A stretch of 40,611 nt of DNA, from NCBI GenBank assembly GCA_026706345.1, contig JAPOYX010000232.1, positions 27,647-68,257 on the forward strand, read 5' to 3'. The notes below the pieces were generated by a model that was given only the letters and a program-made list of their open reading frames with translations, made no database searches and had not been told where the DNA came from. The DNA is from Gemmatimonadota bacterium (GTDB taxonomy: Bacteria; JAAXHH01). Shown here in pieces: positions 16,359-25,141 of this stretch (its first letter is position 1; the number at the start of each line of letters is the position of its first letter). The position numbers and the translations under genes were made by a program.

Positions 16359-17216
16359 ATGAAGATCACGCGGTTCGAGATCCCCATGATGTCCGTGCAT
16401 AAAATTCGAAAAATCAACAAGTTATGCGTTTTTCTTCTGTTGTGTGGAACCGTGCCCGTCGCCTGTGCCGCGGAACCGGACCCCTCGGCTTCGCCGGCCG
16501 CCCAGGCCGCCAGGCCGATCCGCCCGGTCGTACCGGACACGTCCTGGACACCGCCGCGTCCCCGCTCCGTCCACGAGCGGCAGGACGAGCGGAACCGCAT
16601 GGTCGAGGAGATCCTGCACAAGTCTCCCATGGTCACGGACGGGGCCGTGCTCCGGGCCATGTTGGACGCGCCCCGCCACGTGTTCGTCCACGAACAGACG
16701 CGGCGCATCGCCTACGAGGATACGCCCCTGTCCATCGGGCTCGGGCAGACCATCTCCCAGCCTTACATCGTGGCGTACATGACCGAGTTGCTCGAAATCG
16801 ATCCGACGTCGAAGGTACTGGAGATCGGCACCGGATCGGGTTACCAGGCCGCGGTGCTTGCCCACCTTACGCCCCACGTGTACACCATGGAGATCATCGA
16901 ACCCCTGCTGGATCGAGCCCGCGGCCTGCTCGCCGAGGAGGGCTATGACGCGATTCAGACGCGTCACGGCGACGGCTACTATGGCTGGCCGGAGGCGGGC
17001 CCCTTCGACGCCATCATCGTCACCTGCGCGGCCGGCCATCTTCCGCCACTCCTGTGGTCCCAGCTCAAGCCCGGCGGCCGTATCGTCATTCCCATCGGCG
17101 AGATGACGGGCGTGCAGCGGCTCGTCGTAGTACGCAAGACGGCGGGCGGAAAACGAACCTCCCGCACCGTCATGTCCGTGCGCTTCGTGCCCATGACCGG
17201 CCAGGCTGAACAGTGA
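16359..17216 (+). CDS. pcm: Protein-L-isoaspartate O-methyltransferase with an N-terminal signal peptide
   Basis: A 285-residue SAM-dependent methyltransferase that repairs isoaspartyl residues in damaged proteins. The core spans about residues 75-275. GQTISQPYIVA (129-139) and motif I VLEIGTGSGYQAA (153-165) are diagnostic, and RHGDGYYGW and LKPGGRIVIPIG follow. The extra N-terminus has a basic stretch (HKIRKINK) and a hydrophobic core (LCVFLLLCGTVPVACAA), a Sec signal peptide with likely cleavage near residue 37-38, then a Pro/Ala-rich linker. The protein should therefore act in the periplasm, where the SAM supply is unclear. Starts at 16386 or 16389 are also possible and keep the signal. 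The stop overlaps the next gene's GTG (GTGA), implying coupling. Confidence 0.88.
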   Translation: MKITRFEIPMMSVHKIRKINKLCVFLLLCGTVPVACAAEPDPSASPAAQAARPIRPVVPDTSWTPPRPRSVHERQDERNRMVEEILHKSPMVTDGAVLRAMLDAPRHVFVHEQTRRIAYEDTPLSIGLGQTISQPYIVAYMTELLEIDPTSKVLEIGTGSGYQAAVLAHLTPHVYTMEIIEPLLDRARGLLAEEGYDAIQTRHGDGYYGWPEAGPFDAIIVTCAAGHLPPLLWSQLKPGGRIVIPIGEMTGVQRLVVVRKTAGGKRTSRTVMSVRFVPMTGQAEQ

Positions 17217-19732
17217 CACCGCGAACCGAAAACCCGAATACGCCTGAGGGTTTGTCGACAAATTACCTCGTTCAGGCTGCCGGCCTCGTGTCCTGCGGCG
17301 TCATCGCTTTCGAAATCGGGCTCATACGCGTGCTGCAGTACGCGAGCTGGTACCATTTCGCCTTCCTCGTCATCACCATCGCCCTGCTCGGCTTCGGCAT
17401 GAGCGGCACCATCCTGTCGCTGTGGCGCGGCTACCTCCTCCGGCACAGGCAAACAGTCCTTCCGGTCCTGGCTCTGCTTACGGCAGTCTCCATTCCTCTC
17501 ATGCTTCAGGCCGCGCAGCTTCTGCCCGTGACCGGCCGTTTCCTGCCCGGCCTGGTCGTCGGGCAACTGGCCTGGTGGGTGGGGTACTGGGCCCTGCTGA
17601 CCGTTCCCTTCGCCCTGGGTGCCACGGTCATAGGACTGGCCCTGATGTCCGCCGGGAAACGGCTGACCGCGGTCTACGCGTCGAACCTCATCGGCAGCGC
17701 CACCGGCGCGGTCGGAGTGACCATCGTCATGTACTTCGTGGAACCCGCCTGGCTGGGTTGCGTGACCGGGGCCGTAGTTCTGGCCGCGGCATGGCGCATC
17801 GACCGGCGGGCCTTGAGCGCCGGACTGGTTTGCGCGGGTGTGCTTGCCGGTGCACTGCTGGTGCTGCTCGATCCGCCTTCCATCCGCGTAGACGACGACA
17901 AATACCTCGCCTACGTGGACCGGGTCGAGGCGGGCGGCCAGGCCGACCAGCTGGCCCGTGCCTTCGGTCCGTCGGGGGTCGTGGAGGTATTCGGCAGCGA
18001 TACCTTTCACGACATGGCCTTCATGACCGACGATCGCGTGCCGCCGTCCATGGCGTCCATCGTCGTGGACGGCCACCAGGCAGGGTCCCTGTTGAGGATC
18101 GACGACGCGGACCAGGCTGAAGCCCTGGACGGCACGCTCATGGCCCTCCCCTACGGCCTGGTTCCATCCAGCCCCAGGGTTCTGCTGCTGGACGAGGTCG
18201 GCGGCGGCAACATATGGCTGGCCCGACGGAAGGGCGCGTCCTCGGTGGACATCGCGCAGTCGAACCGGGTCCTGCTGGACCTCCTGGCCGGACCATTGGA
18301 GGATGAAGGCGGCGTGGTATTCGGTCTGCCGGGCGTTGCGCTCCATCTGGTGGAATCGCGGGCGTTCCTCGAAGGAACGGCGGAAACCTTCGATCTCATT
18401 CAACTGGCGGGCATGGAATCCTGGTCGGCGGCCGCGGGAGGCCTGGAAGGACTTAACCAGGATCATCTCATGACGGTGGAGGGCGTGGCGGCCGCCCTGC
18501 GGCGTCTGTCACCGGATGGCATCCTCCACGTATCCCGCGGCATACAACTGCCGCCCCGGGACAACGCGAAGATCGCGGCGACGATCATTGCCGCCCTCGA
18601 ACAGTCGGGGATCGCCCGGTCTTTCTGGTCCGCCCGGCCAGCCCGACCGGGCCCGCACATCGCCATGGTCCGGGATTTCCTCGGCGTCTGCACCATGGTC
18701 AGGTCCAGGCCCTGGCGGGAAGCGGAGATCCGTCGGCTGCGGGACCTGATCGCGGAGAGGAATCTGACCCCGGTGTACTTCGAGGGGATAACGGACGGCG
18801 AACTGAACCGGCCCGACGAACTGCCCGGTCCACCGGGCGAAGAAGGCGACTACCTGTACCATGCGATGCTTTCCCTGTTGTCCGGGGACGCGGACGAAAC
18901 CGCGGGTTTTTTTAACGAGTGGCCCTTCGACGTCCGGCCGGCCACCGACGACCGCCCCTTTTTCGGCAACTTCGGCAAGCTGGCCGCCCTGCCCGAATTC
19001 AGGCGGGTATACGGGGCTGGCTGGCTGCTGCGGTCGGAACTGGCCTTTCTCTTCGTCCTGGCCGCGGCGGCCGTCGTGTCGTTCACGGGTCTGGTGCTGA
19101 TCCTCCTGCCCTTCGGTTTTCGCTCCGATATTCGTCGGGCGTCCGGCCGGTTGACCGCCGCGGTATACTTTCTGGCCGTCGGACTGGCCTACCTGGTGTT
19201 GGAAATCGCTTTTCTGTCCGGATTCCAGCGTCTCCTGGGCGATCCCGTGATCGGCGGAGCGGCCACCGTGGGGGGCTTTCTTCTCTGCTCGGGCCTGGGC
19301 AGCCTGGCGGCGAACCGCATTGCCGTGCTGCCCGGGGTTTCGCTGGCCAGGCTGGCTCTCGTGCCGGCGGTAATGGCTATACCGGTGTTCACCGGCCTGA
19401 TCCTTCTCACCCTGTACGGGGGCGCCTGGCCCCTGGCGCTCCGCCTCGCCGCGGCACTCTTCCTCATTGCGCCCCTGGCCTTCGCCATGGGCCTGCCTTT
19501 TCCCCTCGGACTGCAAAGGTTCGGAAAGCGGTCCGCCGCCCTGGTCCCCTGGGCCTGGTGCGTCAACGGGTGCGCCTCCGTCCTGGCCTCGCCGCTGGCG
19601 ATGATTATCGCCATGCAGTGGGGTTTTACGCTGACGGCCGCGGCCGCGGCGGCCTGCTACGTCGTCGCGGGGTGTGCCGCGGCAAGAGGGGCTTCGCCCC
19701 CTCCTCCAGCACAGCGGTCCGGATCCCGCTAA
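17213..19732 (+). CDS. Multi-pass membrane protein with a spermidine-synthase-like domain
   Basis: An 839-residue protein with three parts: an N-terminal membrane block (about residues 15-215, with FEIGLIRVLQYASWYHFAF), a soluble middle (about 220-595), and a C-terminal membrane block (about 605-825). The middle has a degenerate Rossmann layout of the polyamine aminopropyltransferase type (VLLLDEVGGGNIWLARRKGA, then TDDRPFFGNFGKL), as in the membrane-bound spermidine-synthase-like family. The classic GGGDG of true SpeE is replaced by DEVGGGN, so polyamine synthesis is uncertain. Start GTG 17213 overlaps the methyltransferase stop by four bases. It converges with the phosphatase gene 18 bp away, and no terminator is obvious between them. 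Confidence 0.78.
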   Translation: MTPRTENPNTPEGLSTNYLVQAAGLVSCGVIAFEIGLIRVLQYASWYHFAFLVITIALLGFGMSGTILSLWRGYLLRHRQTVLPVLALLTAVSIPLMLQAAQLLPVTGRFLPGLVVGQLAWWVGYWALLTVPFALGATVIGLALMSAGKRLTAVYASNLIGSATGAVGVTIVMYFVEPAWLGCVTGAVVLAAAWRIDRRALSAGLVCAGVLAGALLVLLDPPSIRVDDDKYLAYVDRVEAGGQADQLARAFGPSGVVEVFGSDTFHDMAFMTDDRVPPSMASIVVDGHQAGSLLRIDDADQAEALDGTLMALPYGLVPSSPRVLLLDEVGGGNIWLARRKGASSVDIAQSNRVLLDLLAGPLEDEGGVVFGLPGVALHLVESRAFLEGTAETFDLIQLAGMESWSAAAGGLEGLNQDHLMTVEGVAAALRRLSPDGILHVSRGIQLPPRDNAKIAATIIAALEQSGIARSFWSARPARPGPHIAMVRDFLGVCTMVRSRPWREAEIRRLRDLIAERNLTPVYFEGITDGELNRPDELPGPPGEEGDYLYHAMLSLLSGDADETAGFFNEWPFDVRPATDDRPFFGNFGKLAALPEFRRVYGAGWLLRSELAFLFVLAAAAVVSFTGLVLILLPFGFRSDIRRASGRLTAAVYFLAVGLAYLVLEIAFLSGFQRLLGDPVIGGAATVGGFLLCSGLGSLAANRIAVLPGVSLARLALVPAVMAIPVFTGLILLTLYGGAWPLALRLAAALFLIAPLAFAMGLPFPLGLQRFGKRSAALVPWAWCVNGCASVLASPLAMIIAMQWGFTLTAAAAAACYVVAGCAAARGASPPPPAQRSGSR

Positions 19733-19750
19733 ATCGGGCCGACGACGCGC

Positions 19751-21784
19751 TCAGCGCACGCGGCCGATCACGGCGGTCTGGTCGTCGAACTGTTCCGCGC
19801 CCAGAGAGAAGTCGCGTACGGAGGCGAGGATCCGGTCCAGGATGTCCTCGCTGGGCCTGTTGCGGTTTCGCGACAGGACCTGCCGGAGGCGCGCTTCCCC
19901 GAAATCTTCATCCTTCGTGTTGAGCGCATCCGTAATGCCGTCGGTATAGACCGCGAAAAGATCCCCCGGATCGACGCGGATGGAGGACTCTTCGAATTCC
20001 ACTTCCGGAAACAGCCCGATCGGACAACCGCCGTTTTCGAGCAGCGTGATATCATCGCGGCCTTCGCGAAGGAGCAGGGGCGGGTTGTGCCCGGCGCAGC
20101 AGTAATTCAGCCGGGATGTTTCTGCGTGGAAAGTGCAGATGAAAAGCGTGGCGAAACGCTCCGGCGCCGTGCTGTGGCACAGATAGACGTTGAGGCGGGA
20201 CATCAGCCTGGACAGCCGTTCCGGGCTTCCCTCCAGCGCCGGGTCCAGCGCCTGGGATCGCAGGGACGCCTGCAGTCCGGCCATCATGAGCGCCGCCGAA
20301 ATGCCCTTGCCCGAGATGTCGCCGACTACGATGTCCAGCGTTCGATTCCGGTGTTCGATGAAGTCATAGTAGTCGCCGCTGACCGTGCGGGCGGGTATCC
20401 AGGCGCCGGCCAGTTCGAGGGGGCCCCGCTGCGGCGGTACGTTGGGTATGAAACGGGCCTGCACCTCCCGGGCCATGGACAGTTCCGTTTCGATACGCTC
20501 TTTTTCTCTTTCCTCATTCATCAGCATCTCGATGCTCTGCGCCATGGTGTTGAAGGAGCGGCTGAGTTCGCCGAGTTGATCCCGCGTTTTTTCTTCCACG
20601 CGAAAGTCCATCCTGCCGGAGCGAATGGCTTCCGTTCCCTCGTACAGCCCGCGCACCGCCGTGGTGATCCGTCGCGAAACGAGCAGCCCGATCATGAAGG
20701 ATACCAGTTCGAAGCAGACAAATACCGCGCATAAGATGATGACTATGTAAAACAGTTCGGGCAGACCGGTCAGCAGCATGTCTGCACTGGCGGTGGCTTC
20801 GAATAGATGTATCGGGTCCAGATTCAGGCCCAGGATCATCAGGTTGTTTATGCCATGCTGCCAGGATCTGGCGGGGAAGACAAAGAACCAGGGTACCTGA
20901 AGCGTACCCAGTCCAAGCGGCAACTGGCGCCATTCTTCGGTCGAGGGAGGAGGCTCCACGGAGGAGAACTCCTCTAGATTTCCAGGTCCGGACTGAAACG
21001 AGACCTGCGCGCCTAAGTCTTCCCATATCTTCGTCCGGTAGTCTTCCCCCAGAGGCATGGAAGCGAGGACGTAGAGACTTCGGTCACGGAATCCGATCAC
21101 GCCGCCGGCGCGAAAGGACAGCGGGGAACGGCCGTCAGGCAGGCCGGTCGGCAGGCTGTCATAGACCATGTCGGCGAAATGGTCCTCCCGGAGCAACCAG
21201 TCCGGGTGTGGCTCCAGCGAATTGTAAGGCGGAGTTGCATGCACAGGACGGCCATCCTCGAATACGCTGATCGACAGGCCGGAAAGGTCCGGATTGTTCC
21301 GTACGATCTCGTCCACGATCCCGGCCAATGGCTGTCTGTCGTCCGAAGCCGTTCTCAGCAGGGCCAATTGTATCTCGAGCGGGAGGTGATCAAGCCGATC
21401 GGTCGTCTCTTCGATATGGCGGGCGACCAGGTTGGTACCCAGGGTTCCGATCCAGAGCCATCCGATGAGCAGGCTGACCAGAGAAGCGATGCAAAGGGGA
21501 GCGAGGCCGACGAAAATGAACGACACGAGCAGGCGGTTCCGGACTTTCCAAAGCAGACGGTTCCGAAGCCAGGAGAACGTCTTCCAGGTGTAGTAGATGG
21601 CGCTGACGGCCAGGAGGGTGATCGCCAGTACGAACACGACGAACCAGGTGAACAGAAAGGACGCCGCCGCCATGATCAGTCCCGCATAGGCGCAACGCTT
21701 CATCCACGTATCGGGGGCCAGCCGCTTCAACGTCCGGCGGAGGATATGCCCGAATCGTGCGTTTTGTAGTATTTCGCCCTTCAT
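19751..21784 (-). CDS. SpoIIE/RsbU-type PP2C phosphatase with HAMP and sensor region
   Basis: A 677-residue membrane signalling protein. Hydrophobic helices lie at about 33-64, 83-111 and 343-369, flanking an extracytoplasmic region (about 115-340) that probably senses a signal. A HAMP domain follows (about 370-424), then a linker coiled coil (EREKERIETELSMAREVQARF), then a PP2C SpoIIE-type phosphatase (about 455-677). Metal-site residues are present: VSGDYYDF (D471), GDISGKG (D489), TDGITDA (D615) and FDDQTAV (D667/D668). Such proteins dephosphorylate an anti-sigma-factor antagonist (STAS protein) to release a stress sigma factor. No antagonist, anti-sigma or sigma gene is nearby, so its partner is elsewhere. 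It is the last gene of the leftward block, 94 bp after the creatininase gene. Confidence 0.9.
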   Translation of the reverse strand: MKGEILQNARFGHILRRTLKRLAPDTWMKRCAYAGLIMAAASFLFTWFVVFVLAITLLAVSAIYYTWKTFSWLRNRLLWKVRNRLLVSFIFVGLAPLCIASLVSLLIGWLWIGTLGTNLVARHIEETTDRLDHLPLEIQLALLRTASDDRQPLAGIVDEIVRNNPDLSGLSISVFEDGRPVHATPPYNSLEPHPDWLLREDHFADMVYDSLPTGLPDGRSPLSFRAGGVIGFRDRSLYVLASMPLGEDYRTKIWEDLGAQVSFQSGPGNLEEFSSVEPPPSTEEWRQLPLGLGTLQVPWFFVFPARSWQHGINNLMILGLNLDPIHLFEATASADMLLTGLPELFYIVIILCAVFVCFELVSFMIGLLVSRRITTAVRGLYEGTEAIRSGRMDFRVEEKTRDQLGELSRSFNTMAQSIEMLMNEEREKERIETELSMAREVQARFIPNVPPQRGPLELAGAWIPARTVSGDYYDFIEHRNRTLDIVVGDISGKGISAALMMAGLQASLRSQALDPALEGSPERLSRLMSRLNVYLCHSTAPERFATLFICTFHAETSRLNYCCAGHNPPLLLREGRDDITLLENGGCPIGLFPEVEFEESSIRVDPGDLFAVYTDGITDALNTKDEDFGEARLRQVLSRNRNRPSEDILDRILASVRDFSLGAEQFDDQTAVIGRVR

Positions 21785-21878
21785 GAGCAGGTACTCCCGG
21801 GGAGATGGCCGGCGGCCGTCTCCCCTCGGTTCTGTAAAGCGACGCCGTAGCCTTCATGGCGAACTCGACGGCAATGCG

Positions 21879-22685
21879 TCAATGCCGGTCGACCCTGGGC
21901 TCGATGGGCAGTTCGCGGAACTCCCGGATCAGGGCGGCCAGTTCTTCTGCCGCCGCCCGGTAGAGCTTTTCACCCTTCTCCACCGTGGCCACGGTAGCGT
22001 CGCCGATGACGCCGGACTCGGTGATCCGGGACCACTGGTCCATCATGCGGAGGGGAGAGGCCCCCTTGCCACGGATCCAGCCGCGCCAGTAGTACTTCGA
22101 CACGGGGATCTTCACCTCGCGCACCGCCTTGTCCATCTGGATGGCGTCGTCGTTGAGGTAGCGGTAGACCGAGGTCTCGATCTCGTCCGCGTGGGACTGC
22201 AGTTCGGAGTCGCCGATCTCCCACAACGTGGACTGGGCCATGCTCCACCAGTTGAGCGTCCCGCAGTGGGCGTCCGTTTCGATGACCGTCCGCCGCGACG
22301 CCGTTTCGAGGATGGTGGCGTTGGAGCCGTGGCCGTTGACGATGAGGATCTTCCGGAATCCGTGGTGGGCCACGCTCCGGGTGATGTCCACGACGAAATC
22401 CTGCAGGTGGTCGTCCCGCACCGTGATCGTCCCGGGGAAGTCCATGTGGTGGTCTTCGAAGCCGTAGGGCAGGGCCGGCAGGATCAGCACCTCGTCCGGA
22501 ATGAGCTTCGCGGCGCCTTCGCACACGCTGCTCACCAGGAAGGTGTCCACGTCCATGGGCATGTGGTAGCCGTGGTCTTCCGTGGAACCGACGGGCAGGA
22601 TGACGGCGGGCTGTTCCTTGACTTTTTCTTTCAGCTCGACCCAGGTGTAGTGATCGTAGCGGTAGGGGAGGGGCGGGCCTTTCAT
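21879..22685 (-). CDS. Creatininase family amidohydrolase
   Basis: A 268-residue metal-dependent amidohydrolase of the creatininase/MftE fold, starting at ATG 22685 with AAGGAGC five bases upstream; a longer frame from 22760 would overlap the neighbouring gene. Motifs in order are LPVGSTEDHGYHMPMDVDT (about 30-48, metal-binding Glu/His/Asp), VNGHGSN (116-122) and HADEIETS (165-172). All three match the family. Members hydrolyse cyclic amides such as creatinine or cleave small peptides. The context (two LLM flavoenzymes, aldolases, a nucleoside-type hydrolase) suggests a catabolic amide step, but the substrate is not defined. It follows the first LLM gene by 71 bp on the same strand. Confidence 0.88.
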   Translation of the reverse strand: MKGPPLPYRYDHYTWVELKEKVKEQPAVILPVGSTEDHGYHMPMDVDTFLVSSVCEGAAKLIPDEVLILPALPYGFEDHHMDFPGTITVRDDHLQDFVVDITRSVAHHGFRKILIVNGHGSNATILETASRRTVIETDAHCGTLNWWSMAQSTLWEIGDSELQSHADEIETSVYRYLNDDAIQMDKAVREVKIPVSKYYWRGWIRGKGASPLRMMDQWSRITESGVIGDATVATVEKGEKLYRAAAEELAALIREFRELPIEPRVDRH

Positions 22686-22756
22686 AGCTGCTCCTTCAGT
22701 AGTGCGCTTTCCGTAAGTCTGGAACGTTGTTCGGGACTCGGCCAGGACCGTCCGTG

Positions 22757-23827
22757 TCACGCGCTCATACGCGGTATGACTTCGTTCACGAAGAGGTCCA
22801 TGCTGTGGAGCCAGGAATCTTTGTCGTCCCAGTCGTACCCCATGAGGATCAGCGTGCCGAAATCGCCGGTCTCCTCACGCATCAGGTCCAGCCGGCGGAC
22901 CACCTCGTCCACGTCTCCGTGGATGATCTGTTCCGTCATCAGGTAGTCCAGGTCGCATTCCGAATCGGGCATGTCCGGGTCCCGCTTGAGCATCTTCCGG
23001 CCCAGGCCCTGGTCGAAGAGGCCGCCGAGGTATTCGAAGCCCTTTCCCAGGGAGTTGGTGCGCACTTTCGCTGCCGCTTCTTCCTTGCTGTCGGCGAGGA
23101 AGATGCTGCGGCAGACGCGCCAGTCGTTGCGGTCGGGCGTCCGTCCGGCGCCCAGGGCCGCCTGCTCATACACCCGCCAGTTGTCGGCCACCACGTTGCT
23201 CGTGGATATGTTGGCGCTGATCGGATACCAGCCCTTCTCGCCGGCGGTCTTCATGGTGGAGGAGTTCATGCTCATCCCCGGTGCGCAGATGGGCGGGTGG
23301 GGCCGCTGCAGCGGCTTGTGGATGTAGCCGATCAGCGTGTCGTGGTCCACGTTTTCTTCCAGGTCGATCTCCCAGAAGCGGCCCTTCAGGTGATAGGGCG
23401 GGTCCTGGCTCCAGATCTGCAGGATCATCTCGGCCGATTCGACGGCCATGGCGCTGTTGAGCTTCGGATCGATCTTGTAGAGTTCGAGGTCGGACGTCAC
23501 GCTGCCCGGACCGAAGCACAGGTTGAGACGCCCGTGGGAGAGCTGGTCCATGAAGGCCAGCCGGCTGGCCACGTGGGCCGGATGGTGATAGGGCAGGCAG
23601 GTGGGCGCCGTGCCGAGCCGGATGGTGTGGGTCATGGCCAGGGCCTTGCCGATGAAGGCCTCGGGCAGGACGATGTTCTCGTACTTCATGGTGTGGTGTT
23701 CGCCGATCCAGAACTCGGTGAAACCCAGTTCCTCGCAGCGCACGATCAGCTCCAGGTCCTCGTCGTGACACTGCGCCGCCGGTTTGACCGGGTCGTGGAA
23801 GGGCATGATGAACATCCCGTATTTCAT
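22757..23827 (-). CDS. LLM class flavin-dependent oxidoreductase, copy 1
   Basis: A 356-residue bacterial-luciferase-like monooxygenase. The N-terminus reads YGMFIMPFHDP, then LGFTEFWIGEHH, whose second His is the family's conserved position, and the LNLCFGPG segment is typical of the barrel core. GGAGA lies before the ATG. Its paralogue at 23940-25028 is clearly related across the whole length (the same EFWIGEHH, LPYHHPAHVA and DMPDSEC blocks), so this is a local duplication. The family uses reduced FMN and oxygen to oxidise small organics. The substrate is unknown. The ribosome-binding site is intact and the gap to the next gene is 71 bp. Confidence 0.88.
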   Translation of the reverse strand: MKYGMFIMPFHDPVKPAAQCHDEDLELIVRCEELGFTEFWIGEHHTMKYENIVLPEAFIGKALAMTHTIRLGTAPTCLPYHHPAHVASRLAFMDQLSHGRLNLCFGPGSVTSDLELYKIDPKLNSAMAVESAEMILQIWSQDPPYHLKGRFWEIDLEENVDHDTLIGYIHKPLQRPHPPICAPGMSMNSSTMKTAGEKGWYPISANISTSNVVADNWRVYEQAALGAGRTPDRNDWRVCRSIFLADSKEEAAAKVRTNSLGKGFEYLGGLFDQGLGRKMLKRDPDMPDSECDLDYLMTEQIIHGDVDEVVRRLDLMREETGDFGTLILMGYDWDDKDSWLHSMDLFVNEVIPRMSA

Positions 23828-23939
23828 GTTTTTCTCCAGTGTAGTGTTGGTGGCGCCTCGTTCCCGCCTTTTGCGGGGAAGCCAGCCGTGTTTTCGGCGC
23901 CAGCTTTCTGTTCATTCACGCGAAAACCGCCCGCCGTAG

Positions 23940-25028
23940 TCAGGCGTAGCCCAGCGACCGGTTGAACCTCGGCATGACTTCGTTCGCGAAGAGCTCGAGG
24001 CAGTTGATCCAGGCCGCCCTGTCGTCCCAGTCGTGGGCGGTCATGATGAAGGTGCCGAATTCGCCCGTCTCCTCCATCATGCGGTGCAGCTGCCGCACGC
24101 ACTCGTCGGGGTCGCCGGCGATGACCTGCTCGTCCATCATGTAGTCCAGCGTGCACTCCGAGTCGGGCATGTCCGGGTCCCGCTTCCACAGCCCCCGTCC
24201 CGGTCCCAGGTCGGTGAGCTGCATGATGTAGTCCAGGCACTTGCCCAGGGAGTTGTTCCGGGCATGTTCGCGGGCTTCCTTCGTCGTCTCCGCCACGAAG
24301 ATGTTGCGGGAGATCTTCCACTTGCGCCTGTCCGGTTCCTGGTCCGCTGACCGGGCGCCGTCGGCGTAGGTCTCCCAGTGGTTCGCCAGGACGTTGGCCG
24401 CGACCATGTGGTGGCTGAAGGGAGAATAGCCCTTCTGTCCCGCGATGCGGGTCCCGGCCGAATCCCGCATGATCACCGGGACAGACAGAGGAGGATGGGG
24501 CTTCTGCAGGGGCTTCAGGTAAACCCCCATGCCCAGGTCTTCGCGGACTTCCCGGCCCACGTGCATCTGCCAGAAACGTCCGTTGATGTCGTAGGGTGGA
24601 TCGGTCGTCCACAGGGTCATGATCATCTGGATCGCCTCGCCCACCATGGCGCCGGAGTCCTCGGGGCGGATCCCGTACATCTCCATGTCGGTCGGGATGG
24701 CGCCGGGACCGAAACAGATGTTCAACCGGCCGTGGGAGAGGTGATCCAGGAAGGCCAGGCGGCCGGCCACGTGGGCGGGATGGTGGTAGGGCAGGCACAC
24801 GGGCGCGGCGCCGAGCCGCATGCGGCTGGTGAGTCCCAGGGCCTTGCCGATGAAGATCTCGGGCATGACGATGTTCTCGTAGCTCGACGAGTGGTGCTCA
24901 CCGATCCAGAACTCGCTGAACCCGAGCTCCTCCGATCGCACCAGCAGTTCCATGTCTTCGTCGTAGCACTGCCCCGGAGGCTTGGTCGGATCATGCACCG
25001 GCATGAGGAACATGCCATAGTCGATCAT
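23940..25028 (-). CDS. LLM class flavin-dependent oxidoreductase, copy 2
   Basis: A 362-residue paralogue of the gene at 22757, with YGMFLMPVHDP at the start, LGFSEFWIGEHHSS, then CLPYHHPAHVAGRLAF and NICFGPGAIPTD. It shares the family core and most of the middle, with differences in the loop near residues 190-230 that could change substrate. GGGAGA lies six bases before the ATG at 25028. The genes are 112 bp apart. Two side-by-side LLM monooxygenases often act on related substrates or form a heteromer, though neither is shown here. A separate flavin reductase is not visible in the window. Confidence 0.88.
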   Translation of the reverse strand: MIDYGMFLMPVHDPTKPPGQCYDEDMELLVRSEELGFSEFWIGEHHSSSYENIVMPEIFIGKALGLTSRMRLGAAPVCLPYHHPAHVAGRLAFLDHLSHGRLNICFGPGAIPTDMEMYGIRPEDSGAMVGEAIQMIMTLWTTDPPYDINGRFWQMHVGREVREDLGMGVYLKPLQKPHPPLSVPVIMRDSAGTRIAGQKGYSPFSHHMVAANVLANHWETYADGARSADQEPDRRKWKISRNIFVAETTKEAREHARNNSLGKCLDYIMQLTDLGPGRGLWKRDPDMPDSECTLDYMMDEQVIAGDPDECVRQLHRMMEETGEFGTFIMTAHDWDDRAAWINCLELFANEVMPRFNRSLGYA

Positions 25029-25085
25029 GCTGTTCTCCCTTTTCTCATTGAATTCCGGTCCGGCCCGACTTCGCCTTGATGCCGG

Positions 25086-25141
25086 GGTTACAGCAGTCCC
25101 TGACGGTCACAACAACTCCTGCGGTCACAACAGCCCTTTGC
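25086..25141. repeat. Three tandem ~19-bp units ending in the NDT-like gene's stop codon
   Basis: Units 25086-25104, 25105-25122 and 25123-25141 share a GGT(T/C)ACA(G/A)CA start. The third is the gene's last codons with the stop TCA (TGA on the minus strand). The first has TTA and the second TCA at the same place, so each copy carries a stop triplet. Confidence 0.8.

Noticed and set aside
16979-18466. Open frame of 495 codons on the minus strand opposite the methyltransferase and membrane protein
   Set aside because: Compositional shadow of two real overlapping plus-strand genes.
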